Origin: Verrucomicrobiales bacterium
GTDB taxonomy: Bacteria > Verrucomicrobiota > Verrucomicrobiia > Verrucomicrobiales > SLCJ01
DNA: 64,000 nt
Assembly: GCA_024636835.1 (NCBI GenBank)
Contig: JAGXGH010000079.1
Span: 1-64,000 of the forward strand
Direction of reading: 5' to 3'
A program made the translations under genes and the position numbers. Under the pieces are notes generated by a model. It made no database searches. It worked only from the letters and a program-made list of their open reading frames with translations, and had not been told where the DNA came from. Below are positions 46,455 through 55,716 of the stretch, piece after piece. Within the stretch, counting starts at the first letter, position 1, and each line of letters opens with the position of its first letter.

Positions 46455-46937
46455 CTACTCAAGCAACAGCGCGATCACAATATAGCCTTCGCCCCACTTT
46501 GGTCCACGAACAAACATCGGACGCCCCTTCCGCAGCTTCATCGATGCCTTTAATAGCACGCTCTTTTGCTGCCAGATATTCAAGGTCGCATTGAGCGCAC
46601 CTTCGTCATCGCGCCCGAGGGAGTCGAGTTTAATGAAAAATACCTCGGAAGGCAGCACCCAGGATTCATATTCCTTCAACACATCCTCAGAGACCGCTCC
46701 GATAAGACGGTAGGTGGGGAACTGCAATTGCTCGACCTTCTTCATCCGCTCGACAAGCTTCGCCGCGCGGCCTTCGGGCTCGATGCCTTTTGTGGTATCC
46801 TCGGGACCAGCGTAATATAGCCCGGACCAGACCTTGGCATCCGACTCGAGTTTTTCGGCGTCAGCACCGATCACTGAAGTTACCAGCAAAACCAGCAAGG
46901 AAAGGACGAGGGTGAGTCTTAAAGAGTGATGATGCAT
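46455..46937 (-). CDS. Exported hypothetical protein
   Basis: 160 aa from the ATG at 46937: MHHHSLRLTLVLSLLVLLVTS is a signal peptide with an early histidine run. The mature part has no recognised domain. It follows the anti-sigma-like gene by 17 bp on the same strand and is likely part of the sigma operon. Confidence 0.7.
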   Translation of the reverse strand: MHHHSLRLTLVLSLLVLLVTSVIGADAEKLESDAKVWSGLYYAGPEDTTKGIEPEGRAAKLVERMKKVEQLQFPTYRLIGAVSEDVLKEYESWVLPSEVFFIKLDSLGRDDEGALNATLNIWQQKSVLLKASMKLRKGRPMFVRGPKWGEGYIVIALLLE

Positions 46938-46954
46938 ACGGGTATGGGGTGCGA

Positions 46955-47584
46955 TCAATACACATCGGAAGATTGCCCATCGACGAAAGTGAGCATTCTC
47001 TCAATCTCGGAACCGAAGGTCACATCATAGAACGACTTCTGTGTCGCCTCACCGAACCCAGCGATGCGAACTTCCGCTGCTACCTCGGGAAGGCCGTTAA
47101 GAATCACCACCTGCGCATCGGCAGCATCGGCGTAGAAGGCATCGACCTTGACCGAATCTTGCGGAGTGTAAACACCAGTTAGATCGGATCCGACTTCCTC
47201 AACAGCCGCCACCTCGTCGCCTGAGTCATGAGACACACGCATGGTGATCACCGTTGCGAAAACCGCTATAGCAGCGGCGGCGAGACTCGATACGAAATAG
47301 CGCCTCCAAGGCACCACCACCGGCGACGCGGCAGAAGCAACTTTCGCGGCGGGTTGATCGAGTTCATCGAGTCGACGTTCCAACTGATGGGTAAAAAATT
47401 CTGCCGCAGGCACGTCGGCGGGTGGCGACGCTGCTTTGGCGATCTCAAGGGAAATCGCCCGCATCTCTTCGAGTTCGCGCTTCTCCTGTGGGTTCGCCGC
47501 CAGCCAGTCATCCACCTCCCGCGTCTCTTCGTGAGACAGGGTGGCATCAATCCATTGGGTCAGTTGTTGTTCGGTCGGCTTCAT
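46955..47584 (-). CDS. Putative anti-sigma factor
   Basis: 209 aa. The N-terminal cytoplasmic part (TQWIDATLSHEETREVDDWL) is like the zinc-less anti-sigma domain, followed by one membrane segment near residue 100 (YFVSSLAAAAIAVFATVITM) and a periplasmic tail. Lies 61 bp downstream of the sigma factor gene. The layout sigma, membrane protein, exported protein is that of an envelope-sensing ECF system. Confidence 0.75.
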   Translation of the reverse strand: MKPTEQQLTQWIDATLSHEETREVDDWLAANPQEKRELEEMRAISLEIAKAASPPADVPAAEFFTHQLERRLDELDQPAAKVASAASPVVVPWRRYFVSSLAAAAIAVFATVITMRVSHDSGDEVAAVEEVGSDLTGVYTPQDSVKVDAFYADAADAQVVILNGLPEVAAEVRIAGFGEATQKSFYDVTFGSEIERMLTFVDGQSSDVY

Positions 47585-47645
47585 AACGGGGTTCCTCCAG
47601 TCAGTAGTATGTCGGTAGTTATCAGGGAATTATTCACAAAATCGT

Positions 47646-48395
47646 TCAATTCGATGCAGATTTTTCATGTTCGTCCATCGCGCCGAACCCAAACCCACTC
47701 GCCCGAAGGGTATCGAAGTGGGGCAGCAGCAGCTCGCGCATCTTTTTTCGGGCGTAGTGAAGGCGTGACATTACCGTGCCCATCGAGCACTCCATCACCT
47801 CGGCAATTTCCTCGTATTTCATCCCCTGCGCCTCGCGGAGGACGAGCGTTTGTCGGTGATCCGGGCTGAGTTCAGCCATTGCTGAGTTCAAAATCTTCTG
47901 CACATCGAGTCGGTCGGCACGCTCATCGGGAGCAAATTCATTCTTTGGAGCCGTTGGTGCGGACGACTCAATCGCACCTGCGCCCAGCAATGATTCATCG
48001 AACTCATCGCCACCACCGGGCCCGCCCCGGCTTTTGCGTGCACGGATGAAGTCATAGGTCACATTGTGGGCGATCCTGAACATCCACGTAAAGAACCGCG
48101 CACGCCCTTCGAAGCCTGGCAGTGCCTTCCAGACCTTGATAAACGTCTCCTGTGTCAGGTCCAGTGCGTCCGCCTCGTTGTGCACCAAATTGTAAATCAT
48201 CCCATAAACCCGACCGCGGAAATGTCCCACCAACTGTGAAAACGCCGCTCGATCACCCGTCCGTGCAGCATCGACCCAGCCATCGACCAGCCTGTTCTCC
48301 GCCTCGCGCGCAGCCTCGTCCTCGCCCTGGCCACCGCCAAAACGGGAATCAGCAGGTGCCATCGCAGCAAGAGCAATTTTAAGAATAGTCGACAT
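47646..48395 (-). CDS. ECF-type RNA polymerase sigma factor
   Basis: About 249 aa from the ATG at 48395; a start at 48362 is also possible. Region 2 is seen in FRGRVYGMIYNLVHNEADAL and DLTQETFIKVWKALPGFEGR; region 4 in ELSPDHRQTLVLREAQGMKY and CSMGTVMSRLHYARKKMREL. A glycine-rich linker joins them. Probably controlled by the anti-sigma-like protein encoded next. Confidence 0.92.
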   Translation of the reverse strand: MSTILKIALAAMAPADSRFGGGQGEDEAAREAENRLVDGWVDAARTGDRAAFSQLVGHFRGRVYGMIYNLVHNEADALDLTQETFIKVWKALPGFEGRARFFTWMFRIAHNVTYDFIRARKSRGGPGGGDEFDESLLGAGAIESSAPTAPKNEFAPDERADRLDVQKILNSAMAELSPDHRQTLVLREAQGMKYEEIAEVMECSMGTVMSRLHYARKKMRELLLPHFDTLRASGFGFGAMDEHEKSASN

Positions 48396-48603
48396 GTAAA
48401 AGTGGAATCGGCGAAGTTGTGCGCACAAAGAAAGCGACACACACTGGGTTTATAAGGGCGGAAAGCGACACTTGTCGAGCCGCAGCACGCAGAATTATTG
48501 GAGAATTTCCCGTTTTCGAAGATCTGTAAATCACGACATTTTCAAGAATGCTTAATCTCTATTGACCATTGGCGGATGACCACCGACTATTTCCACCAGA
48601 TTC

Positions 48604-51108
48604 ATGGCGGCTAGAACGAACAAAACCAGAAGCAAACGCACCACCTCACCGGGACGCCCCACCAAAGGCGAAGAAGTCGAATCCTCGGCAGCGGTGAATG
48701 ATGCCTTGGCGGTTCTGATGTTTGGCGTTGCACTGCTTTTATTCCTCGCACTCATCTCATTCGACGAAGGCGACCTGGCTCCATGGACGGGATTTAACCA
48801 GAATTCCGAGCCAAACTCACCCGCAGAAAACTTCGTCGGCCCTGTTGGCGCATTACTGGCTCTCGGTAGCTACATTCTCTTCGGAGCTTCATCGTTCCTC
48901 ATTCCCGGTGTGCTGATGTGGTTTGGTGCCGCGAAACTTGTCGCTCACATCCGCATCGGATCGCGAATGCTCATCGGTGCAGGCACATTAATTCTTTGCA
49001 GCTCGGCGATACTCCACCTGCAAACGATGTTCCTTCAGGGTCCGGATACCATTTACTACAAACTGTCCGATAGCACCGGCGGCTTCTTCGGCAAACTCCT
49101 TGGCGGCCATATCCTTCAGTCCTTGCTCGGCACCGCAGGAGCCTCACTCGTTCTCATCGTCGCCTACGCGATCGCTCTCATCCTGCTCACCGGCTTCCAT
49201 CCCTTGCAGTTCATGCACCTCCTCGGTGACAGCACGCGCAATACCATCGCCTGGATCAAAGAATACTTCGCCACCCGTGCGGAGCGCGCCGAACTCAAAG
49301 CCTCAAGTTACCGCGATCCCGAGCCAGCAAAGAAAAAGCGTACGCCACGCCGTAAGAAGATCGAACCTAACGACACCGACGACGAGCCAGACGAAGAAAC
49401 ACCGGACCGCGAAGAACTTCCACTCGTGTTCCCGCCAACGCGCAAAATCATCGATGCCAACTCGCGTAAAGGAAAGAGCGCCAGCCCCACCGGCAAACTC
49501 GAGTTTGAGGTGCATGCCGCAGGACTCGAAACCGCTGAGTTCCCCAACTACCAACTTCCACCTCTCTCCCTCGTTCATTACGACGACAGCGCCGACGGCG
49601 AACTAGCCGACACGTCCGAACTCGTCAAAACGCAGGAAACGATCATCGAGACCCTATTGTCCTTCGGCATCGATGTGACACCTGGAGACATCACCCGTGG
49701 ACCGACCATCACCCGCTATGAGATCTATCCTGCTCGCGGCTTGCGTGTGAACCGAATCACCGCGCTGGAAGCCGACCTCGCACGCGCCACCCGTGCCGAG
49801 CGAATCAACATCATCGCTCCTATTCCCGGTAAAGACACTGTCGGCATCGAAATCGCCAACGACGATAAAACGCTCGTCCACCTGCGCGAAATTCTCGAAG
49901 ACCCGAAATTCTCCGATCCGAAGAAAAAAATCCCACTCGCCCTCGGCAAAGACGTTTACGGCAACGCCGTGATAGGCGACCTCGCCGCCATGCCACACCT
50001 CCTCGTTGCCGGTGCCACCGGTGCGGGTAAATCGGTGTGTATCAACTCGATCATCACGTCGATTCTTTTCAAATTCTCGCCGGACGATCTGCGCTTCATC
50101 ATGATCGACCCGAAAGTCGTCGAGATGGCCGACTACAACGTCCTCCCGCACCTCGTCGTTCCCGTCGTTCACGATCCGAAAAAAGTCCTTCTCGCACTCC
50201 GTTGGGTGGTCAATGAAATGGAGCGACGCTACCAAATGTTCGCCGAAGTCGGGGTGCGCAATTTCGATTCGTTCAACAAGCGCATTAAACCCATTGTCGA
50301 AGTCGAAGAGGAAACCGAGGAAGAGCCTGAAAGCGACGAGATCGACGAAGAAGGCATCGAGGGACTCGCCCGCGCCTTGGAAGATGGCGACATCACACCT
50401 CCCGATCCCATCGACGATGATCTATTCGATCAATCCGCACCAATCCCCGACCGCATCCCCTACATCGTCGTCATCATCGACGAGCTCGCCGATCTCATGC
50501 AGACCGCGCCAGCCGAGGTCGAACAGGCCATCGCCAGGATTGCGCAAAAAGCACGTGCCGCGGGCATTCACCTCATCGTCGCCACCCAGACCCCGCGCGC
50601 CGACGTCGTCACCGGCATCATCAAAGCAAACATCCCCACCCGCATCGCCTTCCAGGTTTCGTCCGCACTCGACTCCCGGGTTATTCTCGACACCAAAGGC
50701 GCCGAGAAACTCGTCGGCAAGGGTGACATGCTCTTCCTCCCACCCGGCTCCGCCAAGCATATCCGCAGTCAAGGCGCGTTCCTTTCCGACGAAGACGTCC
50801 GCGCGCTTGTCGAACACTGCGCCAGCCAAGGCGAGCAGAAATTCGAAACCACCATTCAGGGCGCCATCAATAACCCTGACAGCCAACAGGAACAGGTCAG
50901 CGACGAAGACGAAGAGCTCATCGGCCGCTGTCTTGAAATCATCGCGAGTGACAAGCGTGCATCCACCTCACATATCCAGCGACGACTCGGCATCGGCTAC
51001 AACCGCGCCGCACGCGTCATGGACATCCTCGAACAGCGTGGCATCCTCGGACCAAGCGAAGGAGCCAAACCCCGCGAAATCCTCGTCGACCTCAATGATT
51101 ATGCGTAG
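48604..51108 (+). CDS. ftsK: DNA translocase FtsK/SpoIIIE
   Basis: 834 aa. Four N-terminal membrane segments (residues about 35-200), an acidic and basic linker, then the motor: Walker A VAGATGAGKSVCINSI near 470, Walker B YIVVIIDELADLMQ near 622, and a C-terminal winged-helix gamma domain (IQRRLGIGYNRAARVMDILE). Moves the chromosome terminus through the closing septum. An acidic insert (about residues 565-600) between the Walker motifs is longer than usual. Confidence 0.96.
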   Translation: MAARTNKTRSKRTTSPGRPTKGEEVESSAAVNDALAVLMFGVALLLFLALISFDEGDLAPWTGFNQNSEPNSPAENFVGPVGALLALGSYILFGASSFLIPGVLMWFGAAKLVAHIRIGSRMLIGAGTLILCSSAILHLQTMFLQGPDTIYYKLSDSTGGFFGKLLGGHILQSLLGTAGASLVLIVAYAIALILLTGFHPLQFMHLLGDSTRNTIAWIKEYFATRAERAELKASSYRDPEPAKKKRTPRRKKIEPNDTDDEPDEETPDREELPLVFPPTRKIIDANSRKGKSASPTGKLEFEVHAAGLETAEFPNYQLPPLSLVHYDDSADGELADTSELVKTQETIIETLLSFGIDVTPGDITRGPTITRYEIYPARGLRVNRITALEADLARATRAERINIIAPIPGKDTVGIEIANDDKTLVHLREILEDPKFSDPKKKIPLALGKDVYGNAVIGDLAAMPHLLVAGATGAGKSVCINSIITSILFKFSPDDLRFIMIDPKVVEMADYNVLPHLVVPVVHDPKKVLLALRWVVNEMERRYQMFAEVGVRNFDSFNKRIKPIVEVEEETEEEPESDEIDEEGIEGLARALEDGDITPPDPIDDDLFDQSAPIPDRIPYIVVIIDELADLMQTAPAEVEQAIARIAQKARAAGIHLIVATQTPRADVVTGIIKANIPTRIAFQVSSALDSRVILDTKGAEKLVGKGDMLFLPPGSAKHIRSQGAFLSDEDVRALVEHCASQGEQKFETTIQGAINNPDSQQEQVSDEDEELIGRCLEIIASDKRASTSHIQRRLGIGYNRAARVMDILEQRGILGPSEGAKPREILVDLNDYA

Positions 51109-51131
51109 CCGCGCTACGCGCGGCGTTGTAT

Positions 51132-51370
51132 GTTATAAGTTATTGGTTATTCGCTCCAAGTCCATAGAGTGGCTCAAATACCCGACAATTTCCGATATAC
51201 CTCTTCCCCATTCGTGTGGATTCGTGCCATTTGCCTCGCTTCAGGTTCTTCAAAATCATCCGTGCCCATCCTGTAATCCGTGGTTAAATAAGCTTCCTGC
51301 TATTCCGGCTGTCTCATTTCATTCGGCTGTGGTTCACAACACCTCCACCTCATAACAAATAACTTATAAC
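51132..51370. mobile_element. MITE-like element with 19-bp inverted ends
   Basis: gttataagttattggttat at 51132-51150 and its near-inverse (one mismatch) at 51352-51370 enclose about 200 bp without a gene. The interior has phrases also found in other gaps (attcgtgtggattcgtg; ccggctgt). Positions of target duplication are not evident. Confidence 0.5.
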
Positions 51371-51383
51371 CCGCAACTCCTTC

Positions 51384-51848
51384 ATGACCGACACCATCGC
51401 AGACCGCATCGCCGAACTTGGCTACACCCTTCCTGAAGTTCCCGCACCCGCAGGCTCCTACGTCAACTGCGTGCGCAGTGGCAACCTCCTTCATCTCGCT
51501 GGAGGAATTTCAATCTCCGGCGATAAAAAAATCCTCGGCAAAGTGAGCGTCGAGGTTTCCATTGAAGACGCACAAGAAGCCGCGCGCATGTGCATCCTCA
51601 ACCGCCTTGCCGTGGTGAAGCAGGAAGTCGGATCTCTCGACAAGGTCACCCGCATCGTCGCCCTCGGTGGGTTCGTCAACTCGCCGGCCGACTTCTACGA
51701 TCACCCCAAAGTCATCAACGGCGCATCCGACCTGCTCCTCGAAATCTTCGGTGAGAAGGGCAAGCACTCACGCACCGCGCTCGGTGCTGCTGCCCTCCCT
51801 CTCAACGTCGCCGTAGAAATCAACGCCATCATCGAGGTCGAAGGTTAG
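51384..51848 (+). CDS. RidA family protein
   Basis: 154 aa of the YjgF/YER057c/UK114 family, the slightly longer subgroup: YVNCVRSGNLLHLAGGISIS at the start and KVTRIVALGGFVNSPADFYD mid-protein, LGAAALPLNVAVEINAII at the end. Family members hydrolyse reactive enamines/imines; the catalytic arginine of canonical RidA is not present in the usual RTAVG-type loop, which reads RTALGAAALP here. Confidence 0.9.
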   Translation: MTDTIADRIAELGYTLPEVPAPAGSYVNCVRSGNLLHLAGGISISGDKKILGKVSVEVSIEDAQEAARMCILNRLAVVKQEVGSLDKVTRIVALGGFVNSPADFYDHPKVINGASDLLLEIFGEKGKHSRTALGAAALPLNVAVEINAIIEVEG

Positions 51849-51889
51849 AACCCTTTCTACCTTATACCTTCTACTCTATACTAAAAAAA

Positions 51890-52945
51890 GTGCCACCTCT
51901 CCGGGTTACGGTCGATCACATCGCCACTCCCAACCCGCCCATTGACGAGATCATCGACGTGCGGGCACCGGAGGAGTTTGCCATTGACCACGTCCCGGGT
52001 GCGATCAACCTCCCCGTCCTGAGCGACACCCAGCGCAAAGAAGTTGGCACGATCTTCAAACAAGACTCGCCGTTCACCGCGAGAAAAATCGGTTCTGCCT
52101 ACATCACGGCGAACATTTCGCGCCACCTCGAAGAACATTTTGCCGACAAGCCAAAGGATTACCGACCGCTCATTTATTGCTGGCGCGGCGGCCAGCGGTC
52201 GCAAAGTCTCGCCACCATCCTCGACGCCGTCGGTTGGTATGTTCGCGTCATCGAGGGCGGCTACAAAGCCTACCGGGACACCGTTCTAGCCGGACTACGC
52301 GAACTCCCTTCACAGTTCCGCTTCATCATTGTCGGCGGATTGACCGGATCAGGAAAAACACGACTACTCCACTCCATCCGCGATGAAGGTGGGCAGGCAC
52401 TAGACCTCGAAGAACTCGCCAACCACAAAGGCTCGCTACTAGGCGGCCAACCCGCTGGCCAACCCTCGCAAAAAGGCTTCGAAACCGCCCTGCATGTCGC
52501 GCTTTCGAAGCTCGATCCAGAGCAACCCGTTTTCGTCGAATCCGAAAGCTCACGCATCGGCGACATCCACGTTCCCAACGAACTTTGGGAAGCCCTGCGC
52601 GCATCACCCCGCGTCGAATTGATCACTTCACTGGAAGACCGTATACACATCACCCGCGAAGAATATCCCGACTTCCTCAGCGACCCGGAATCGCTGATCG
52701 CCAAACTCAAGCACCTCGTCCACTTGCGAGGACACGAAACGATCAATGCATGGTCCGCACTGGCGCGCGATGGCCAATGGGACGAACTCATCCACGCCTT
52801 ACTCGTCGACCACTACGACCCATCATACTCACACGCGCAGAAGACGACTTACGACGAGCCAAGAACTACTATCACCCTAGTAGACGCCTCTCCAGAGAGC
52901 TTCGCCTCTGCCGCTCGCTCATTCATTTTAGAGGCAGCTCGCTAA
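51890..52945 (+). CDS. mnmH: tRNA 2-selenouridine synthase
   Basis: 351 aa from a GTG at 51890. Rhodanese domain with DVRAPEEFAIDHVPGAINLP and the reactive Cys at residue 97 in YCWRGGQRSQS, then a P-loop domain GGLTGSGKTRLLH near 148. It converts 2-thiouridine at the wobble position of tRNA to 2-selenouridine, via a geranylated intermediate, using selenophosphate. Its presence implies a selD gene elsewhere in the genome. Confidence 0.93.
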   Translation: MPPLRVTVDHIATPNPPIDEIIDVRAPEEFAIDHVPGAINLPVLSDTQRKEVGTIFKQDSPFTARKIGSAYITANISRHLEEHFADKPKDYRPLIYCWRGGQRSQSLATILDAVGWYVRVIEGGYKAYRDTVLAGLRELPSQFRFIIVGGLTGSGKTRLLHSIRDEGGQALDLEELANHKGSLLGGQPAGQPSQKGFETALHVALSKLDPEQPVFVESESSRIGDIHVPNELWEALRASPRVELITSLEDRIHITREEYPDFLSDPESLIAKLKHLVHLRGHETINAWSALARDGQWDELIHALLVDHYDPSYSHAQKTTYDEPRTTITLVDASPESFASAARSFILEAAR

Positions 52946-53126
52946 CACAGTATGACCCCATATCAGTCATGACTCCAGCCTTCCAGTATACCCTAACGAC
53001 ATTTCTTTGGTGTAGAAAACATACAATCAGACCGAAATCATCAAGCCCACAGGGAAATCGCCACATATTGCAAACAACTCGAAAATAATCGGTTTACCTA
53101 GCCCTTTAGCGAAATAGCTTACGCCC

Positions 53127-54365
53127 ATGAACGGTTCACACCAGTTACGCAGGAAGAAATTTTACCAACACTTGAAAGAAGGCGAAGCACTCGTCTTATT
53201 CGCAGGGTCATCCCCAAGAAAGTCAGCCGACGCGAACTATCCATTTTTCGCCAACCGGAATTTTTTCTACCTGACCGGTATCACCCAATCAGAAAGCGTC
53301 TTCATCGCAGTCAAGAATGGAGGAGAGATTGAAGAAACGCTGTTCGTCCACAAAAAGGATCCCTTTGCCGAGCGTTGGCACGGTTATCGGATTTCCCATG
53401 AAGAGGCATCGGAGCTCTCAGGCATTGAGAGCGTCGCCGACCTTGAAGGCTTTAACCACACCCTGAAAGGCGTTCTGGACTCGGGCAATATTTCCTCCCT
53501 TTGGTACGATTTCGACAAATTCGATGCCGGCTGCAAGGACGCTGTGCAAAATCAACACAGTGAACTGATCCGCTCCCGATATCCGTTCATTACTTTCAAG
53601 AATGCCTATCCCGTGATCTGCGCCGCACGCACAATCAAGGATGCCGGAGAAATCGCCCAAATCCGCGAAGCCCTCAAGGTCACTCGTGACGGTATCCACG
53701 CGATGATGAAATCAGCCAAAGCCGGAATGTATGAATACCAGCTTGAAGGCGTGTTCAACAAAGTCCTGGCAGACAACGGAGTTCGCGAGCCAGCCTTTGC
53801 CAGCATCGTTTCCGGCGGGCGGAACAATTTCTTCATTCATTACGAAGAGCCCATGGGAATATTCAAAGACGGCGACATGATACTTACCGATGTCGGCGCC
53901 AGAAAAAATGAATACGTCAGCGACATCTCGCGCCCATTCCCGGTGAACGGCAAGTTCACTGAGGAGCAAAAGGAAATCTATTCCATCGTACTCAAAGTCA
54001 ACAACGAGCTGATGGACATACTGGTTCCCGGCAAAACATCGTTTGCCGATATCGAAGCACACTCGCGCCGCCGCGTCGGCGAGGAACTGGTCGCCGCCGG
54101 ATACCTCGGTGAAGACGAGGACGTCAGCAAATACTATTGGCATCCCGGCACCCACCATATCGGACTGGACGTCCACGACGTCGGCCCGAAAGGCAACCCC
54201 ATCCAGCCAGGCATGACATTCACCATCGATGTTGGGATTTACATGGAGGACAAAAACATCGGTTTCCGCATCGAGGAAAACGTCGCCATCACCGAGACCG
54301 GCTACGAACACCTCTCTGCGGAGATCGTTCGTGAGATCGATGATATCGAAGCGATGATGAGCTGA
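53127..54365 (+). CDS. pepP: Xaa-Pro aminopeptidase (M24B)
   Basis: 412 aa. N-terminal creatinase-like domain and C-terminal pita-bread domain with the five metal ligands: DMILTDVGARKNEYVSDISR (two Asp), YWHPGTHHIGLDVHDVG (His), MTFTIDVGIYMED and FRIEENVAITETG (Glu). Removes N-terminal residues before proline. Transcribed alone; a family-E repeat follows. Confidence 0.93.
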   Translation: MNGSHQLRRKKFYQHLKEGEALVLFAGSSPRKSADANYPFFANRNFFYLTGITQSESVFIAVKNGGEIEETLFVHKKDPFAERWHGYRISHEEASELSGIESVADLEGFNHTLKGVLDSGNISSLWYDFDKFDAGCKDAVQNQHSELIRSRYPFITFKNAYPVICAARTIKDAGEIAQIREALKVTRDGIHAMMKSAKAGMYEYQLEGVFNKVLADNGVREPAFASIVSGGRNNFFIHYEEPMGIFKDGDMILTDVGARKNEYVSDISRPFPVNGKFTEEQKEIYSIVLKVNNELMDILVPGKTSFADIEAHSRRRVGEELVAAGYLGEDEDVSKYYWHPGTHHIGLDVHDVGPKGNPIQPGMTFTIDVGIYMEDKNIGFRIEENVAITETGYEHLSAEIVREIDDIEAMMS

Positions 54366-54390
54366 GCTATAAACTGACGGTACAGCTACT

Positions 54391-54494
54391 CATACGCTTT
54401 CGAATAAAAGCCTGACTTTTCAGGCCGCGCACAAGTAGCTCACGATCAACCAACTCTCCGCCCGATCGCGTCAAATCAATACCAAGATTTGGTA
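54391..54494. repeat. Dispersed intergenic repeat, copy E
   Basis: Full-length copy: cgaataaaagcctgact, ggccgcgcacaagtagctcac, cgcccgatcgcgtcaaatcaa and taccaagatttggta. Its right end directly abuts the stop codon of the next minus-strand gene (54495). Confidence 0.8.
54403..54425 (-). terminator. Terminator-like hairpin inside repeat copy E
   Basis: Minus-strand GCCTGA (54420-54425) pairs with TCAGGC (54410-54415) around a four-base loop and is followed by TTTTATT. It would end the transcript of the SHD1-domain gene. Confidence 0.6.
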
Positions 54495-55496
54495 TCAGTT
54501 AGCTTCATTGAACCACTTGAGTGCGATGTCGATCTGTCCGTAATCGAGATTGTGCTTACCATCGTGCATCTCCTTGCGGATGTTTCGCATACCGTTTCGA
54601 TTGAGACTTTTTTCCAAATCTTCCTGTTTGGCCACCTGGGCAACCTCATCCCACTTGCCATTGCTCAATAAAATTTTGATATCCTTGTAGCCAGCCTTGG
54701 ACGCACCATACTCCTTCCTTCCATTCTGGCTCATATCCTCGTTTACACCGGAGAGCATGGCTCCGATCACCTTGTAATCGTTCTTTATCAAATAAGCACA
54801 GGGCCACCAACAAGCTTTCCCCCCACCGGAGAAACCACCTACCGCGAACTCCCAGTCGCGTATACCCGGCCAGACTTCGTTCAGCTTCTCGAAGCAGGCC
54901 AATAAATCCTCATCATGGTTTTTTCGGCCGAGATTGGTGTCGAAAGTCAGACACACCCAACCATTATTGACACAATTCTTGGCATAGAACCCCACCACAC
55001 TAAAATTACCGGCGAGACCTTGTTTGGCGTTGTTGACTGCCGTGCTTGGAATAAAAACCTTCTGCGGCTTCGACGGGTCGAAACCATCCGGAACTGCGAT
55101 CGCAATCCGATACCCGGTGTCATCCGACTTGTGCTTTTTCTGCACCCTTTCAAGGCGCTCCGCATCGTATTCGAACTCGTATTTGTTCAACTTTCCGCCA
55201 GTCGCCAGTTCTTGGCCATCGAAGGTCAATTTACCGGAAGCCACTGCGGCTTGGGCTTCGACGGCTTTCTCCTTCTTTTGCTTTAGCCAATCCGCGACAT
55301 ACGCCTGATCGTCCTCACTAAGCGTGGTCAACGCCACTTCAAAATTCTTATCCCCCATCAATAAGGTGACATGCGTGTCGGTAGCGCTGACCACATCAGC
55401 CTCAATTTTTTGACCTTTGTCATTCGTCCAGGTGCGGGCCACCAAAGTCGAGCATGCTAGTAATAGACACACAACATACCACAAAACAGTTTTCAT
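54495..55496 (-). CDS. Exported SHD1-domain alpha/beta-hydrolase-like protein
   Basis: 333 aa from the ATG at 55496 (MKTVLWYVVCLLLACSTLVA, signal peptide). An SHD1-type domain comes first (RTWTNDKGQKIEADVVSATD...VALTTLSEDDQAYV), then a hydrolase-like domain with FAVGGFSGGGKACWWPCAYL (possible nucleophile elbow G-F-S-G-G) near residue 230. The SHD1 domain is frequent in Planctomycetota and Verrucomicrobiota exported proteins. Substrate unknown. A start at 55568 is open but unlikely. Confidence 0.8.
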   Translation of the reverse strand: MKTVLWYVVCLLLACSTLVARTWTNDKGQKIEADVVSATDTHVTLLMGDKNFEVALTTLSEDDQAYVADWLKQKKEKAVEAQAAVASGKLTFDGQELATGGKLNKYEFEYDAERLERVQKKHKSDDTGYRIAIAVPDGFDPSKPQKVFIPSTAVNNAKQGLAGNFSVVGFYAKNCVNNGWVCLTFDTNLGRKNHDEDLLACFEKLNEVWPGIRDWEFAVGGFSGGGKACWWPCAYLIKNDYKVIGAMLSGVNEDMSQNGRKEYGASKAGYKDIKILLSNGKWDEVAQVAKQEDLEKSLNRNGMRNIRKEMHDGKHNLDYGQIDIALKWFNEAN

Positions 55497-55716
55497 AATA
55501 CCTGCATCAACACAATAGATCCAAAGGATGTCAACGCCAAACAGGCGGACTCCCCTTGCTCCCATCAATCTAATATTATACCGGGTGTAAGGTTAGGCAG
55601 AAAAGAAGGAGTGGAAACTCCCGCCATCGGGCTTACACGGCCCCGTCCAACTGATAAAAAAGGTCGGGGCCTGATCGCGCAGACCGGTGAGCGCTTGCGC
55701 CCATTGGAGATTGCCT

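Noticed and set aside
50213..51355. 380-codon frame overlapping ftsK
   Set aside because: Ser/Pro/Arg-rich shadow in another frame of ftsK; no motif or start signal.
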